From assembly GCA_900708905.1 (NCBI GenBank), contig CAADRB010000011.1, positions 660,566 to 724,565 of the forward strand: a stretch of DNA of 64,000 nt, in the 5' to 3' direction. Made by a program: the position numbers and the translations under genes. Shown in pieces: positions 35,401-45,830 of this stretch. The stretch's first letter is position 1. Every line of letters starts with the position of its first letter. The DNA comes from Hymenolepis diminuta. Taxonomy: Eukaryota > Platyhelminthes > Cestoda > Cyclophyllidea > Hymenolepididae. The notes under the pieces were generated by a model. That model was not told the DNA's origin, searched no databases, and worked only from the letters and a program-made list of their open reading frames with translations.

Positions 35401-38400
35401 GGCTGGCGACGGGAAAAATTGTATGCGCTCTATAAAATTATTAAATAAAAATTAAATGTACTTTCAGATCTTAATTAGAGTTAATTTGCCTGATTGCCTG
35501 AAAGTTATAATTCTTTGGAGAGAGACTTGTTATTATTGGCCTCTCAATGATATCATTAATATCACAATAATACAAAAGATATTAGCAGTTTTTAATTTTG
35601 GGAAGCAACTGAAAGCGGGTAGCAGAAATTCTAGTAGATGATAAGGGCGAGGCGATCAAAAAGATTCTGAAAGTAATCTCAAAGCCTCAAAGGGTCTTAC
35701 TTCATTATATTTTTGAGTTTGGGTTTTAAAAAATTGTATAAAGGACACCTGCATGACAAAATTCAAATTTCATAATTCGTACCCTGATTGTAGCGAATTT
35801 TCGTCTAAGATGTCCAATGCTTATTAACCGGTTGTTTTAATCCAAAAGGACCACTTCTGTAGCCTGAAACCATCTTTTTATTGTAATAGTCAAGATGGCA
35901 GAATCGCTTTCTTTGGGTCAGGACACGTAGGATGCAAGAAGTGAAAAAAGTTACCAGTTAGCGGAATACGGGTTGGTTCAAAGTATTAGTTGGTCTGTTG
36001 TTTATTAAGCACTTTTATTTCCTAATAGCTCGAAAATGGGGGATTGGAACTAGTGTCTTTTAAAAAACCTTCATCCTTATTAGAGAGGCTGTATTTAACA
36101 CAGCCTCTCTAGTTATTATCGCTCCTGATTACCACATAAAGTTCAATAAAATGCGGATTGGGAGGACCCCCTATTAAATGTATACATTTCTATGGACGAA
36201 ATCTTATGTTCTTGTTTGTTATTCTCATATTCAATAAACATGTATGAAATTCAGTCATTCGTTGTTTTGCTCTATTTCATATTATTTTCCTACCCCAGTG
36301 TTACGATTATTCAAGGATTTTGTGGGCCAGTTTTTGAATACTGGTTTAGTCTTTGTGTTTTGAAGAGTATCACCACTTAAACACTTAATCATTCAGGATG
36401 AATAAACTAGGGTCTTTCAGCATTTATCAACTGAATTCACTGGCCTAATAAGAGAAGGGTTGGTTTGCATAAATTTGCACCAATTAGAGATATCTGTAGT
36501 ATACTACTCATGAAAGGTGCAGATATGAGGTCGTATCATCTTAATTAAGGATTGTGCATCACATAATGCATCATGAACGTGTACTTTGTACTAGCGTTAG
36601 TAAATAGAGTTCAGGTAAATGCTCAAGGTGCAAAACTTGTTTGAGCAAATGGATATTTGTTCATCAACATGTTTCTGTATTGAACTCGAGTGAGTTCTAC
36701 TTTGTTTAGAATTTTATTATACTTGTGATTCAGAGAACGTTCAGCTGAATCAATGTGACATGACCAGGCATTCATTAAATCAACCAGATTACAATCTCTG
36801 AATATCTTGAACATGTGATCATCCAAAAACCTAGAATACCAATCATGAAAATTGGTCTTTAAATTATTCAAAAATACAACGAGAATTGTACATCTTGTGA
36901 GGAAGTTGATAGCTCAGTATTTTCAGAATTCAAAAAAGAATGATTGCTGATGCTAACTTCATTTTACTTATTATCGACCATCATCTTACGTTTTCAGGTG
37001 TCATTTCAGGATTAAAACGTCCAACATTTTTAGCATTGTCATGGACAATGGGACTAAAAGATTTTGAATGTTTATATCAGAAATCGAAGGTTCTATTGCA
37101 TTTGTCTCTAATTTTTCCTAACTTATGATAAACCGTAATCAGTATTTCACACTTTTATAACCGATAAAATTATTGACCATATAGTTTGAAAAAGTGATTA
37201 AATAAATCGATTTTTACAGGATTCGATTATTAAAAAAGTTTCAATTAAGTTCGTAGATTCTGTTTAACGAGACCTTGATAAGAGTATGTTCAGCCATTTC
37301 GTGAGTTTATTTAGTTACAGTATTTTGCCAAACAAATTAAATATCCTTTGATAAATTAAAAACTTAAATAACTCCATGCTATTTTAGTATTTTTAGAGAG
37401 AAATTTTTGCTTTATTTAAAATTCAATAGTATTTTATTGCAGAAAATTCAATCTAATCTGCTGATTGACATTAAAAAATACTTCTACCTTCATTGTAATG
37501 TTAACTGAAATAAAGAATCATTATTTATAAACTTAGAAAAATATTTTCTTTTTAATGCGGAACGGAAAACTTACGGCTAACATAACCGTCAAAAAATGTT
37601 TAGGTACTTTTTCTGTTCGGCACGTTTCTTCTTGTATTTTGCAATATTCACTATTAATCATGCAGTTTGATTAATCATTATATAAATATAGTTTATCCAG
37701 AAATATTCACAAAAGAATACTTATTAATTTTTGTATAGTCCAGGTACCGAATTCCTTTACTCTAGGGAGAAATTCCAAAATATTATTTGCTCGTGTGTGA
37801 CTGACTACAAAACGTTAAAATGGACTATCTTGGTCAACGTCATCCATATGGATGACTCAGTAGATGAGATTCTCGTTTTTGAGTATAAGGAACAGTTTCC
37901 TATCTCTATAGCTGTCATTCAAGGGTCATCATTATTCGACATATTATTATTGATATAAACAAGTCCTACATAACTCTCTCCATTCATAAGCACATGAAAG
38001 CGTGCAGAGGATATTGGATAGTTCAAAGACTGGGCAAGACCTCTCAAATCTTAATAATGAAAAAATATTAATTTTTCCATCATTAATTATTAATGATTAA
38101 TAAATAATATTAATAAAATAATAATAAATAAATTTTAATAATTCCATTATATCCAGATAATTAAGACTGCTTGATATCTTGCAAGATCATTCCGAATTAT
38201 CAAACGTGGAAGAACAAAGTAAATTGAAATGCTATTTAAATATGCGGTTAAAGGAAAAACCCGGTCTATGTTATTTGAAATATATTGGCTAAGTATATTC
38301 AATCAATACTGCTTTAGGAAAAATGTTAATAATATTAACTGCTTCGCGATTAAATAAAAAAAGGAATGCAGTGGTATTTGGGGAAAAAAATTAATTTTCG

Positions 38401-39447
38401 AGAAGATTGAAGTAATAGGATTTGTATGTGGAGCTTATAAGCTATTTAGTAGCACTCTTCTTAAGTAGGCATTACAGTGTATTTAATCAGTCTTAGATTT
38501 TTCCGAAATGACGGTAATTCCTTGCAAATTGGAAAATATAATTACTAAGTTGCCTTGTACAATAACTGAGAATCCAGTAGTTTGAAGAACTATTTCACGC
38601 AGATCATAACCATGAAAAATAGTTTCAGGGATATGATGCTAAAATTGTCAGTTTTGGCGAGACAATTCAGTCCAGGGAGAAGGAAGTAAAACTCTAGACG
38701 GCAGTAGTGGAGCCTGGCAGAAACAGGCGACAGAATAGGATTGGCGACACGTAGACTGAGCCAAGACAATTTCTCATGAATTGACTGGATAACACACCAG
38801 TTCGACAAATATCTCATAGGCAGCGTTGTTTGCTATGTACATGCAGACAAAGTAGAATTCTTTATCCAAATTTTGCAAAAAGAATAAAATCTGCAGATGT
38901 GTAATATAATATGCTTCCTGAGTGTCAAATTACTTGTAATCTATATCGATTAGGAGCGTCCAGGGAAGGCAGTTTGATTTCGTAAAGAGGATGTTCCGGA
39001 GAAGACGATTTCACACTCAAATTACTGAAGCACTTTCTGTCTCACAATAAGATAACAGAACAATGGAAACGTGTGGATGAGTAATTTTAAATGATTCGGA
39101 AAATTTCGTTTATATTCAGAAATTCAACAGTAAATTCTAGTTAACGGTATCAGGCATATGCAGAATGTGGATTATGGAAGTCCCTATTAAAAGAGTTATT
39201 TTTTGAATCTGTTCCAGCATCCCATGTACTTTCGGAGGTGATTCAAATATTCTAGCATTGACATGTTTGCATACGATGAGGTGCTTTATAAATTAAACTT
39301 ACTTTTTGGTCATTTTGTGTAGGTGATAGAGTTGTAGAGAAGCCAGTACAGGATTTGCCAATAGATGAACATGTCCAAGGAGTTTGCAGTCCTCCTTTGC
39401 TTTTGGGAATTAAGCCGGACAAGAATAAAGAAAGAGTATTTGATTGA
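26326..39447 (+). CDS. Gene 2: multi-exon paralog of gene 1, incomplete model
   Basis: This plus-strand entry joins exon-like segments at 26326-26442, 26825-27057, 27837-28000, possibly 30499-30690, 36998-37089, 37739-37958, 38629-38685, 39154-39237 and 39323(or 39340)-39447. Several resemble gene 1 exons in the same order (YxNDP, NGEIL with KRKYL, NKYLIT, and W with ISIAVI). The last three are identical to gene 1. Middle exons were not found, and the 5' end may be in the assembly gap at 25622-26182. Not all phases join, so the gene may be real but incompletely traced, or partly decayed. Confidence 0.4.
26825..27057 (+). CDS. Gene 2 exon
   Basis: A coding segment after acceptor GTTTTAACAACTCTAG, entering in phase 1 as required by the exon before it. 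It is open for about 77 codons including YATNIIEIYHLEIYRENRT, LPQFTDRKLNGEILCSCWIE and NYVKRKYLSQNTPK. The 3' edge is uncertain: TAC/GTGATG at 27057 leaves phase 0, while the next exon wants phase 1. The frame as a whole is open from 26755 to 27087 (110 codons), so a stand-alone ORF is possible but less likely. Confidence 0.55.
27240..27730. repeat. Family C diverged repeat, copy 1
   Basis: This aligns, interrupted by indels, with 33500-33970. Shared stretches are GAGGAGAAATAGTTTT..AAAGGGTAGGGAT, GATCTTTTGAAGAGCTCGCACT and CGTTTTAATCCTTCTTGTC. On the minus strand both copies keep similar peptides (IFINKRTFFNSP against ILVNKQTINPP), so a decayed coding element is likely. Confidence 0.55.
27837..28000 (+). 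CDS. Gene 2 exon
   Basis: A 164-nt segment between acceptor TTGCAAACTTAG and donor GAATTG/GTAGCA, phase 1 in and phase 0 out. It contains LPTNPFIKLTMKLIASFA and KSMNKYLITRISGLELFES. The NKYLIT stretch parallels the gene 1 exon at 13439-13516. Confidence 0.5.
28818..29012 (+). CDS. Candidate two-exon small secreted peptide
   Basis: An ATG at 28818-28820 is followed at once by a GTAAGA donor. After a 78-bp intron with an excellent acceptor (ATTATATTTTCTTCTAG) the frame gives 38 residues and stops at 29010-29012. The N-terminus is a good signal peptide (MAFPFLSCILVFGFVCSS), then a short tail ending FFPRIIRNQ. The arrangement recalls small secreted micro-exon gene products of flatworms. Against this, the minus strand over the same DNA is also partly open (28980-29192). 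Confidence 0.3.
28980..29192 (-). other. Open frame, coding-like, unidentified
   Basis: A 70-codon frame on the minus strand contains IYEKFWTATHPRLDGKSS and KLINRKKQTKHASL. A shift at its end continues into LEKIRRLEGTLNQPVN near 28960. It could be a decayed mobile-element piece. It overlaps the second exon of the candidate secreted peptide, and both cannot easily be real. Confidence 0.2.
30499..30690 (+). CDS. Candidate coding segment in the gene 2 interval
   Basis: An open frame of 63 codons after a pyrimidine-rich stretch with CTTTTCTTAAG. It includes VTKIHVPTRYVLTTVDSD and TWRNRTEFPLLKYDY and then a stop. It looks more coding than neighbouring frames, but has no recognised relation to gene 1 and no clear donor. 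Confidence 0.25.
   Translation: MTFQMTYSPPRVLLKKNNYYTVVIIRSLVSVTKIHVPTRYVLTTVDSDTWRNRTEFPLLKYDY
33500..34650 (-). mobile_element. Degenerate LINE fragment with reverse-transcriptase motif
   Basis: On the minus strand, 34646-34452 is open and ends IQKLNSFTYLGWQINAG, which fits the FxYLGxxI motif near the end of the RT domain of non-LTR elements (RTE or related clades). Downstream, to about 33500, is a GC-richer tract including the family C sequence. No complete ORF remains. The fragment lies inside the gene 2 interval. Confidence 0.5.
35520..35880 (+). repeat. Family A dispersed repeat
   Basis: This copy has GCGATCAAAAAGATTCTGAA, AAAGGGTCTTACTTCATTA and TTCAAATTTCATAATTCGTA, and is one of the clearest copies. 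It lies in the gene 2 interval. Confidence 0.75.
36081..36111. other. Perfect 12-bp hairpin
   Basis: TAGAGAGGCTGT, a 7-nt loop (ATTTAAC) and ACAGCCTCTCTA form a perfect stem. It is isolated in the gene 2 interval, with no run of T after it. It could be a tiny palindromic element or a structured RNA segment. Confidence 0.7.
36623..36871 (-). other. Open frame, coding-like, unidentified
   Basis: An 82-codon frame on the minus strand lies opposite to gene 2. It includes NFHDWYSRFLDDHMFKIF, NLVDLMNAWSCHIDSAE and KVELTRVQYRNML. Its composition is more protein-like than neighbouring frames, and an AATTTAAAG acceptor-like site precedes the coding-looking part. It may be an exon or a transposon remnant. 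No domain is recognised. Confidence 0.3.
36998..37089 (+). CDS. Gene 2 exon
   Basis: After a strong acceptor (TCTTACGTTTTCAG) the segment reads VISGLKRPTFLALSWTMG then LKDFECLYQKSK, phase 1 in and phase 0 out at AAG/GTTCTA. The donor is weak and the frame remains open 13 further codons. No family is recognised. Confidence 0.5.
37739..37958 (+). CDS. Gene 2 exon, beta-rich segment
   Basis: The acceptor TTAATTTTTGTATAG opens a phase-2 frame that runs to a TAA at 37956-37958. It includes PGTEFLYSREKFQNIICS, TLKWTILVNVIHMDDSVDE and FPISIAVIQGSSLF. The spacing from KW to ISIAVI matches RW to IRISVI in the gene 1 exon 5881-6083. No good donor precedes the stop, except GCT/GTCATT in phase 0. The segment may be truncated by that donor, or the gene may be broken here. 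Confidence 0.5.
38040..38145. repeat. AT-only low-complexity tract with palindromes
   Basis: Runs of TTAATTATTAATGATTAATAA and (TAA)n form several overlapping self-complementary stretches between the gene 2 exon at 37739 and the duplicated block. Confidence 0.75.
38629..38685 (+). CDS. Gene 2 exon inside the duplicated block (right copy)
   Basis: The sequence is identical to 5777-5721, with the same splice sites and a 19-codon phase-0 exon. Whether it is spliced to the exons upstream on this strand is not shown by the sequence. Confidence 0.5.
39154..39237 (+). CDS. Gene 2 exon inside the duplicated block (right copy)
   Basis: The sequence is identical to 5252-5169 (28 codons, helical, phase 0 at both ends). 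The 85-bp intron after it ends at TTTTGTGTAG. Confidence 0.5.
39323..39447 (+). CDS. Gene 2 putative terminal exon (right copy)
   Basis: The sequence is identical to 5083-4959, ending in TGA at 39445-39447 with AATAAA at 39915-39920. The start is ambiguous between the first AG (39323) and the phase-correct AG (39340), as in the left copy. Confidence 0.35.
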
Positions 39448-41019
39448 TCAAGTGGTCTAACCTACCAAAATCATTCTTTCAATGGAAGATATCAAAGCTT
39501 GGTCAGTATTAAGGGAACATATTCTCGAGGTTACAGCATTTTGATTTTTCGCGTTATGTTACTGGGTGTAAGTCAGATGCAGTTGTGTCGATGACACCAA
39601 AAGATTGTTGAACAGATGTTCAATTACCGAGAGGACGGAGTACACTTCTATTGATCAAATGATTTCACTATACAATTATAGAGAACGAACACAATGCAAC
39701 TTTGAAGAAATATGTTTCAACAAGGATGGGTAATCGAAAGTCTGAAGTAGACTCGTTTGATTTAACTGCATTAGAACTAATTGGGCACTCTTCGGCTTAC
39801 AATTTTCTCTGTGTTAATAAGGTCTGCTTGCCGATGAGTAGTATAATGTCATTGCATTCTGCGTCTCTTGTTAAATATATATGACACACCCTGCAAAGAG
39901 TTAGCACTTTTAAAAATAAATGGAGAAAATAATTTAAAATGTCTCACACATTTTTTAGACTTTCGGGCTCGCCAGTACATCTCGAGGGAGAAAATTGAGA
40001 TAAATGTTGTATGAAAATTTGTATGTTTTGGAAAAGATTTCAGCACTGAATGTAATAAATTTTGCAGAAAAATCTGGGTTTTTGTACGGACTTATGACCC
40101 TTAAGGCTTGGCCAACTTATCTTCTTATCATTAAATAAATTCTTAATCTTTTAGTATGCCAATACAGATTTTTCCAACCAAAACTGCAAGGATTCAGAAG
40201 CAACTGAATAAATTGCGTGGTGATAATTGTGACATTTTCCTTATATACTCTCAAAGATGTAATGTTAATTCAGATATATTGCGTATTTCTAACATATTGC
40301 TATCAAACAATTTTAGACCGGTTTTTAAATAGATTTGTTTCAAATAGTGTGATTAAAATTGGTAGGTTTTCACTATTCTATTTGTTCATTCTAACATCCT
40401 TCTCATATATGAATGTGAATTCAACTACCCCAATCATTTCGGGCGCAGGACAAAGTAACGACTATTTGTCAGTCAATCAACACATTGAGTTATATTTTAT
40501 CTTGTTTCAATAAAGTGCGATAGTTCTTCAGGAATTGTTAAATTTAATTTTTCTGTAAGAAGGTTGACTTATTTCTTGTCATTGTCTAAGAGATTATAGT
40601 TTAATGCATTATTACATTTAACTAATCTTCCATTAATGAGTCAAATGTTATTTTCCTGATTATTGCACATCTTTATATTTAATGCTATAGTAAAAATATT
40701 TTCCGATATAGAGAACAAAATATGATATTAAGAACTCACGTAGATTTTATTCTTGATTCTAAAATCTAAAAACTTCCCTCTTTACAGAAGACAACGAATC
40801 TCCCTCATCTGCGTATCAGGAATTTCAGTTTTAAATAATTCTGAAAAACATTCAGTTTACAAATATTCAACAGGAAAATATTTTCTTACTATCAAAACGG
40901 AATGAGCTGAGACAATGTTTTGTTCTCTTTTATTTGACTTGCCTATGGAGATGAGAGCAACTTAACTGCTTATTACCATCAATTAGATATCGGATGGCAC
41001 TGTATATTTATATCTGTAT

Positions 41020-41260
41020 CATATTAGTACTTTTCACTATTATTTTGAACCACGGCAAAACGAAAAATTTCACAGTTTTTACCTTGTGAAAACAACTGAA
41101 ATGGATTGACTAGCAAGTCGAATAATGGAGTGTGGAAGGAGATAAAAAGATATTGAGAATAAAGTGAATATATCAAGGAGTCTTACTTCATTTGACCTTT
41201 GTAATTACTTAGTAGGTAACTCACGTTCCGAAATTCGAGTCTCATGATTCCTCAACTAGA
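41020..41260 (+). repeat. Family A dispersed repeat
   Basis: This copy has CCACGGCAAAACGAAAAATTTC, AGGAGTCTTACTTCATTTGA and CTCACGTTCCGAAATTCGA. An inverted copy follows about 150 bp downstream. Confidence 0.65.
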
Positions 41261-41399
41261 TTACTTAGCATTGGGGGGATGTTAAATTATGATAATCGGT
41301 CTTCCACTGAAATCCATATTTTCTTACAAACCTTGGGAAGGCAGATTCGAGTTGGATGATATTCAGCGGCTTGCATAATCTCAACATAGCAGGGCTGTG

Positions 41400-41600
41400 A
41401 TGGATAAAATTTTTAACTTTATGGAACTGTCTCATTTCTGTCATGGTATTTCGTGAATTCGTGAAAATCATTTGCTCCAATCTGTTTATCAAATTTTGTA
41501 AACCCAAATTCTAAAAGCAAATGAAGCGAGAACGTCTGATACTGTGACATTACTCTCGACATCTTTTCAATCTCATTTTCTTAGGAATTTTCATCTATTT
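41400..41600 (-). repeat. Family A dispersed repeat, inverted
   Basis: In reverse complement this shows GATTGAAAAGATGTCGAGAG, TTCTCGCTTCATTTGCTTTT and AATTTGGGTTTACAAAATTTG, aligned to the family A core. With the copy at 41020 it makes a head-to-head pair. Confidence 0.55.
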
Positions 41601-43454
41601 GTTAACTCATTTTGGTTAATTTGACTTATTTATTTTTTCTCATAATATTTATTATTATATTGATGACATTGGCAAAGATTTGTCAAAATCCCACTAAAAT
41701 TGAACTAAAATTAATTTAAACTTTCTCCAACCGTGACGGTCCTAACCGCAAAGAGGCACCAATCGAAGTTACATCTCTAAAGATCCCTCAAAGGTTTCAA
41801 TTTTTGTCCCGTTAATGAATGACATATTGCTTATTTGAGATCTTCTGAGCATAAAATTATCAAATTCTTGCAGCTGGTTTCCGACTGGGTAAGAGTCTTA
41901 GCCTTTTCAATAAAATGAGTGACTCAATTGGAATATCGATATCATAAAAGTTTTAATCACCCAGAAATGTGAATTTTTGAGGTGGGATAATCAAAATATC
42001 TTAAAATGTAGCTCAATTCATCTTTGTCAAATCAAAGATTACGTGATCGGTGCTCATTGGTGTACATCTGTTGATCTAGGATACATTCCTTCAACCACAG
42101 TCTAGCGTTGTTAACGCTCACATCATTGTACTTTTGAAATTAAAGCATTTATGTTTAATGCCTCATGATGTCTCTTTTACAATTCGAAGCTTCCATATAC
42201 CATCAGTTTTTTCTACCGTTTATTTTTTACAAACTTACCATCACATAAACTGCTTTGCCATCATTATTTTTTCTATCTTCTAAGCATCCTCTTGATTAGA
42301 ACTTCCACGTAAATATTACTTTATATACGTGAAATGTCAGATTGCCACCATTTGTCATTTCCTTCCAAACTCTCAAATTTTAAGTATTTTTTCTTAAAAA
42401 TGACAAGTATTTCCCGCTCTTTTGTGTTCATGTAAAAGGGGCATGAAGAAAGTAATGTCAAAGAACATCAATCAAGTTCCTATACACACTCCCAAAAAAA
42501 TGAGTTCAACGCATGGGCAACATTCTTGGGAGGAATTCGTTGAGTTATGGATTTTCTGGCTGTGCATCTACAATGCGAACTATTTCTGACGTTTAAAAAT
42601 ATTCGAAAACAATTACTTTATTCTTTGTGGTACGATATTTCATATGAATGTTAGAAAAGCAGTAGTGACCTGTGATTTTTCATTTTAATGAGTATTAAAT
42701 ATTCAAATCCTAGTTATATATTCGTTAACTATGAGGAAAATAAATACTTTTAACCTGCCAGATTTAGCGGGAAGAATTTGACTTAAAGCTCTGTCGTTAA
42801 CCACTTTTCGCTGCAACTTATTGGTGTTGTTTATAATATCTACCATCAGTTCAAAAGTGCAAAATATTTCTTTCAAAGGATTATTTCTAAACTGATAAAA
42901 TGTTACATATTAGACATAGAAGAGGACAGTAAACTATAAATCTTTTGCAGGCCTTGACAACAGTGTCTCTCTTAAGGGATACACATGTTTACGTACAGTA
43001 TTTAGTCATCATGCGAAGTTATTTATTACTGAACATGTCTGTTTTGCTAGAGATTTAAATGCAGAAAAAATAACATAGCTATCGTCCTACCGGTCTTCGC
43101 CAGCTTCACCGCCACTAAAGGGAAAGGCGATAGATATGGTAATAGATATATAATAGAAATATATAGATATACATAAAAAATATATATATTTCTTACAAAT
43201 ATTTTTCCAAATCGCATGTTACTTAAAACTAGTTCTATGCAAAACTGTTTTTTTTGTATTTGAATTCAAACTTAAAATGAATGCGATCACTTTATTCTTA
43301 CTCCCAAGTGAATAAATTATAGTTGCTGAATATCGATTGCCTACACGTCCGCATTTCGGAGACAGCTATTTTGCCAGTGTTATCCATCGCATATCAATCG
43401 TAAGACAAGGTGTAAAGACTTGTTTCTTACGCTTTTTCCTCGTTTTTCGTTCTC

Positions 43455-43505
43455 GTTCTCCTCTCTCTCCCCCTCTCTTTCCCTCTCTCTCTCTCTCTTT
43501 CTCTT
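43455..43505. repeat. CT-rich simple repeat
   Basis: A pyrimidine tract of CTCTCTCCCC and (CT)n units. It drives a serine- and leucine-rich frame at 43420-43725, which is therefore not called a gene. Confidence 0.85.
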
Positions 43506-43599
43506 GACCTGCATTCCTCACTCTCACACAAATTTTGGTTGCCTTTTTGCAATTAAATTTGATCTAATCCTAATTCCTGGAATTTTTATCTGGAAACTG

Positions 43600-43960
43600 T
43601 GGTTGTCTATTGTTAGCCTTAACACTAGCCTGTACTATTATTACTGTCCACAGAAAAACAAAAAATTTACAATTGATAATTGTGGAAAACAAGTGACATT
43701 AAATGAAATTAAATCCAACAAATGATAAAGAGAAGGGGATCAAAAAGATTCTGAAGACAACTTTAAATTACCAAAAAGTCTTACTTCATTTAATTTTTGA
43801 ACTTGAATTGTACAATGTTTACTAAATGGGAAGTCCACACTCCAATATTCAAATTTCACGAATCGTGCCATTGTAGTACATGCTTGTCTGCAGTGTTGAG
43901 CGCTCATTGGCCGATATTATTTGATCAAAAAGGGTTAATCTTGCAGCTTCACTCCAATTT
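43600..43960 (+). repeat. Family A dispersed repeat
   Basis: One of the best copies, with AAAGAGAAGGGGATCAAAAA, AAAAAGTCTTACTTCATTTA, GAACTTGAATTGTACAAT and TTCAAATTTCACGAATCGTG. It follows a CT-rich simple repeat. Confidence 0.75.
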
Positions 43961-45169
43961 TTTCCCCTGGTTAAGAAGATAAATGACCCATTAAGATATT
44001 CCGCAGCTTACTGTTTTAACATAAATGAAATACTTCCCAATGAACTTTTGTGACCTGTGTTATGGTAAAATCCTGTTATTGCAAGAAAAATGTACACAAA
44101 ATGGAAATCTCAGCTTTCACCAACTTACTGTTTAAACCCTGCAGGTTAACATTGGACCACAACTGGATCATTTAAATGTTATAAACTGAGGTGGGCATTT
44201 CTCTGTACTCCCAGACAAAATCAAACGGATTCAATCTGATCAGTCACTTCAGATGCATTTTTCTTCTAATAACCAAGGTAATAGAAGAATGAGGAACTTT
44301 TCGTGATTTAGCATAACAGAACCCACCAGAATTCACCAACGGGATTCCACTCTTTTAATAAAATGCATTGCTGTAATTGGTATCTGCTCCTCGACTTCTA
44401 ATTATGACATTACATTCTAGTTCTTATGCCGTCACAAAAATTATCTATACCAAAAATAATTTTTATTTACCTCGAACCTCCATTTGATTTATTAATCTCC
44501 ATAGAATTATCACTTTGTCATAGCCTTTTGGTGAGTAAAAATTCAAAACTTAAGCTGCTCACACTTGTGTTTGTTTTGTTTTTGAAAAAAATATATCAAA
44601 AGGTAGAGTTTGGACACCGTCGCTGGAAATAATATTTGCTAACTATATTCATACAAAACCAAGCGCGCAAAATCAAAACTAGTGGCCTTGGAGGTAAATA
44701 TTGTTGAAATTTGTTTACAAGAGAAATTTTAATAAAAATGGTTTTAACCAGAAAGATATTTCGATTTTTCCCATTAAAGAAATACTATATCTAATGCTGG
44801 TAGCCAGTTTAATTAAGAAAATCTCCTTTGATGATAGGAAAAATTAATTAAGAGAAGGACAATCTTAATTTAACCTTCATAAATTGTTTTTCTTTTATTC
44901 AGTAATTTGCTAGGTTGAGAAACTTGCTATGTACGACTCTGAATTCTAAAAGAATGGAAAATTAACAAATAAATGGGAATTTTGGAGATACATATTTACC
45001 GAACAATCATAATATATATCATTTGGATCTTGTTTAAATTTACATTATGTGGAGTCATATATTAAAGCAATAGCAATATTTTTCCGGCTCGTTCTTGCCA
45101 GTTGTTTAGAATTCCAACTGCTGTTCATATTTTAACAGATTCTTAATCTTTTTTTAATCTTCTTTCTTT

Positions 45170-45430
45170 CCAAGCCACGGGAAGAAGTCAACAAAAAAGG
45201 CCAACTATCATGATTATAAAACCGTTCCATAAGCACAAGATATCGTGAACCAAAAACTTCCTGCAAGCTAAGTAGCAAATCATAAAATTTGTATTCTGGA
45301 ACGTAAACCACCCATTTAGAAAATACCGCTCAACCCGAATCCGCAAATCAAATGATGTAAGACTTTTTGATACCTTGACGTTGCTCTCAGTATCCTTTTG
45401 TTCCTCTACATTTCATCATCTGTTGGACCT
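45170..45430 (-). repeat. Family A dispersed repeat, inverted
   Basis: In reverse complement this reads TATCAAAAAGTCTTACATCA, GATTCGGGTTGAGCGGTATT and ACGTTCCAGAATACAAATTT in the family order. Confidence 0.7.
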
Positions 45431-45609
45431 TCTGTTAACCGATTTTAGTTGCTTTCTACAATCCGTAGTTCTACATGTTCGATGTTAATGTGACTAATAA
45501 CAGTAGATCTACTTGAATTCTAGCGCCAGCTATAAATGAAAATAATATTTTGATGTAATCAAAAGTTAGCAAACGCCAATAGCATAAATTTACATATGTA
45601 TTAGTAAGT

Positions 45610-45830
45610 TTTAGTGAGTATTACCCACGGCAAGATAAAATAATTACTGGTTTTTAACATAGAAAATATAGAATAAAGTCTCGTCGGTTAAAGGGTCTTA
45701 CAAAACGTTTTTTGCTGTTTGTGTTCTAACTTACTCACCACTTGTGTGTAGTTTACGGCCTTATGTTTAATTATTTGGATTTCAGAATGTTTTGGCTGTT
45801 TCATGAGTGAAGTTGTCTGTGACATCCAGA
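45610..45830 (+). repeat. Family A dispersed repeat, truncated
   Basis: The sequence CCACGGCAAGATAAAATAATT is followed by TTAAAGGGTCTTACAAAACG, matching the upstream and core parts of the copy at 41020. The middle is shortened. A 65-codon frame starts near its end (45803-46000), with no recognised product. Confidence 0.5.

Larger units (their letters stand above)
38554..39936 (+). repeat. Right copy of 1,383-bp identical inverted block
   Basis: This is the inverted partner of 4470-5852, with the same three coding segments read on the plus strand. The two copies are 32.7 kb apart. There are no terminal inverted repeats within the block and no obvious target-site duplication, which argues against a simple transposon. 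Confidence 0.9.

Noticed and set aside
43420..43725. 101-codon frame rich in serine and leucine
   Set aside because: It arises from the CT simple repeat and a family A copy.
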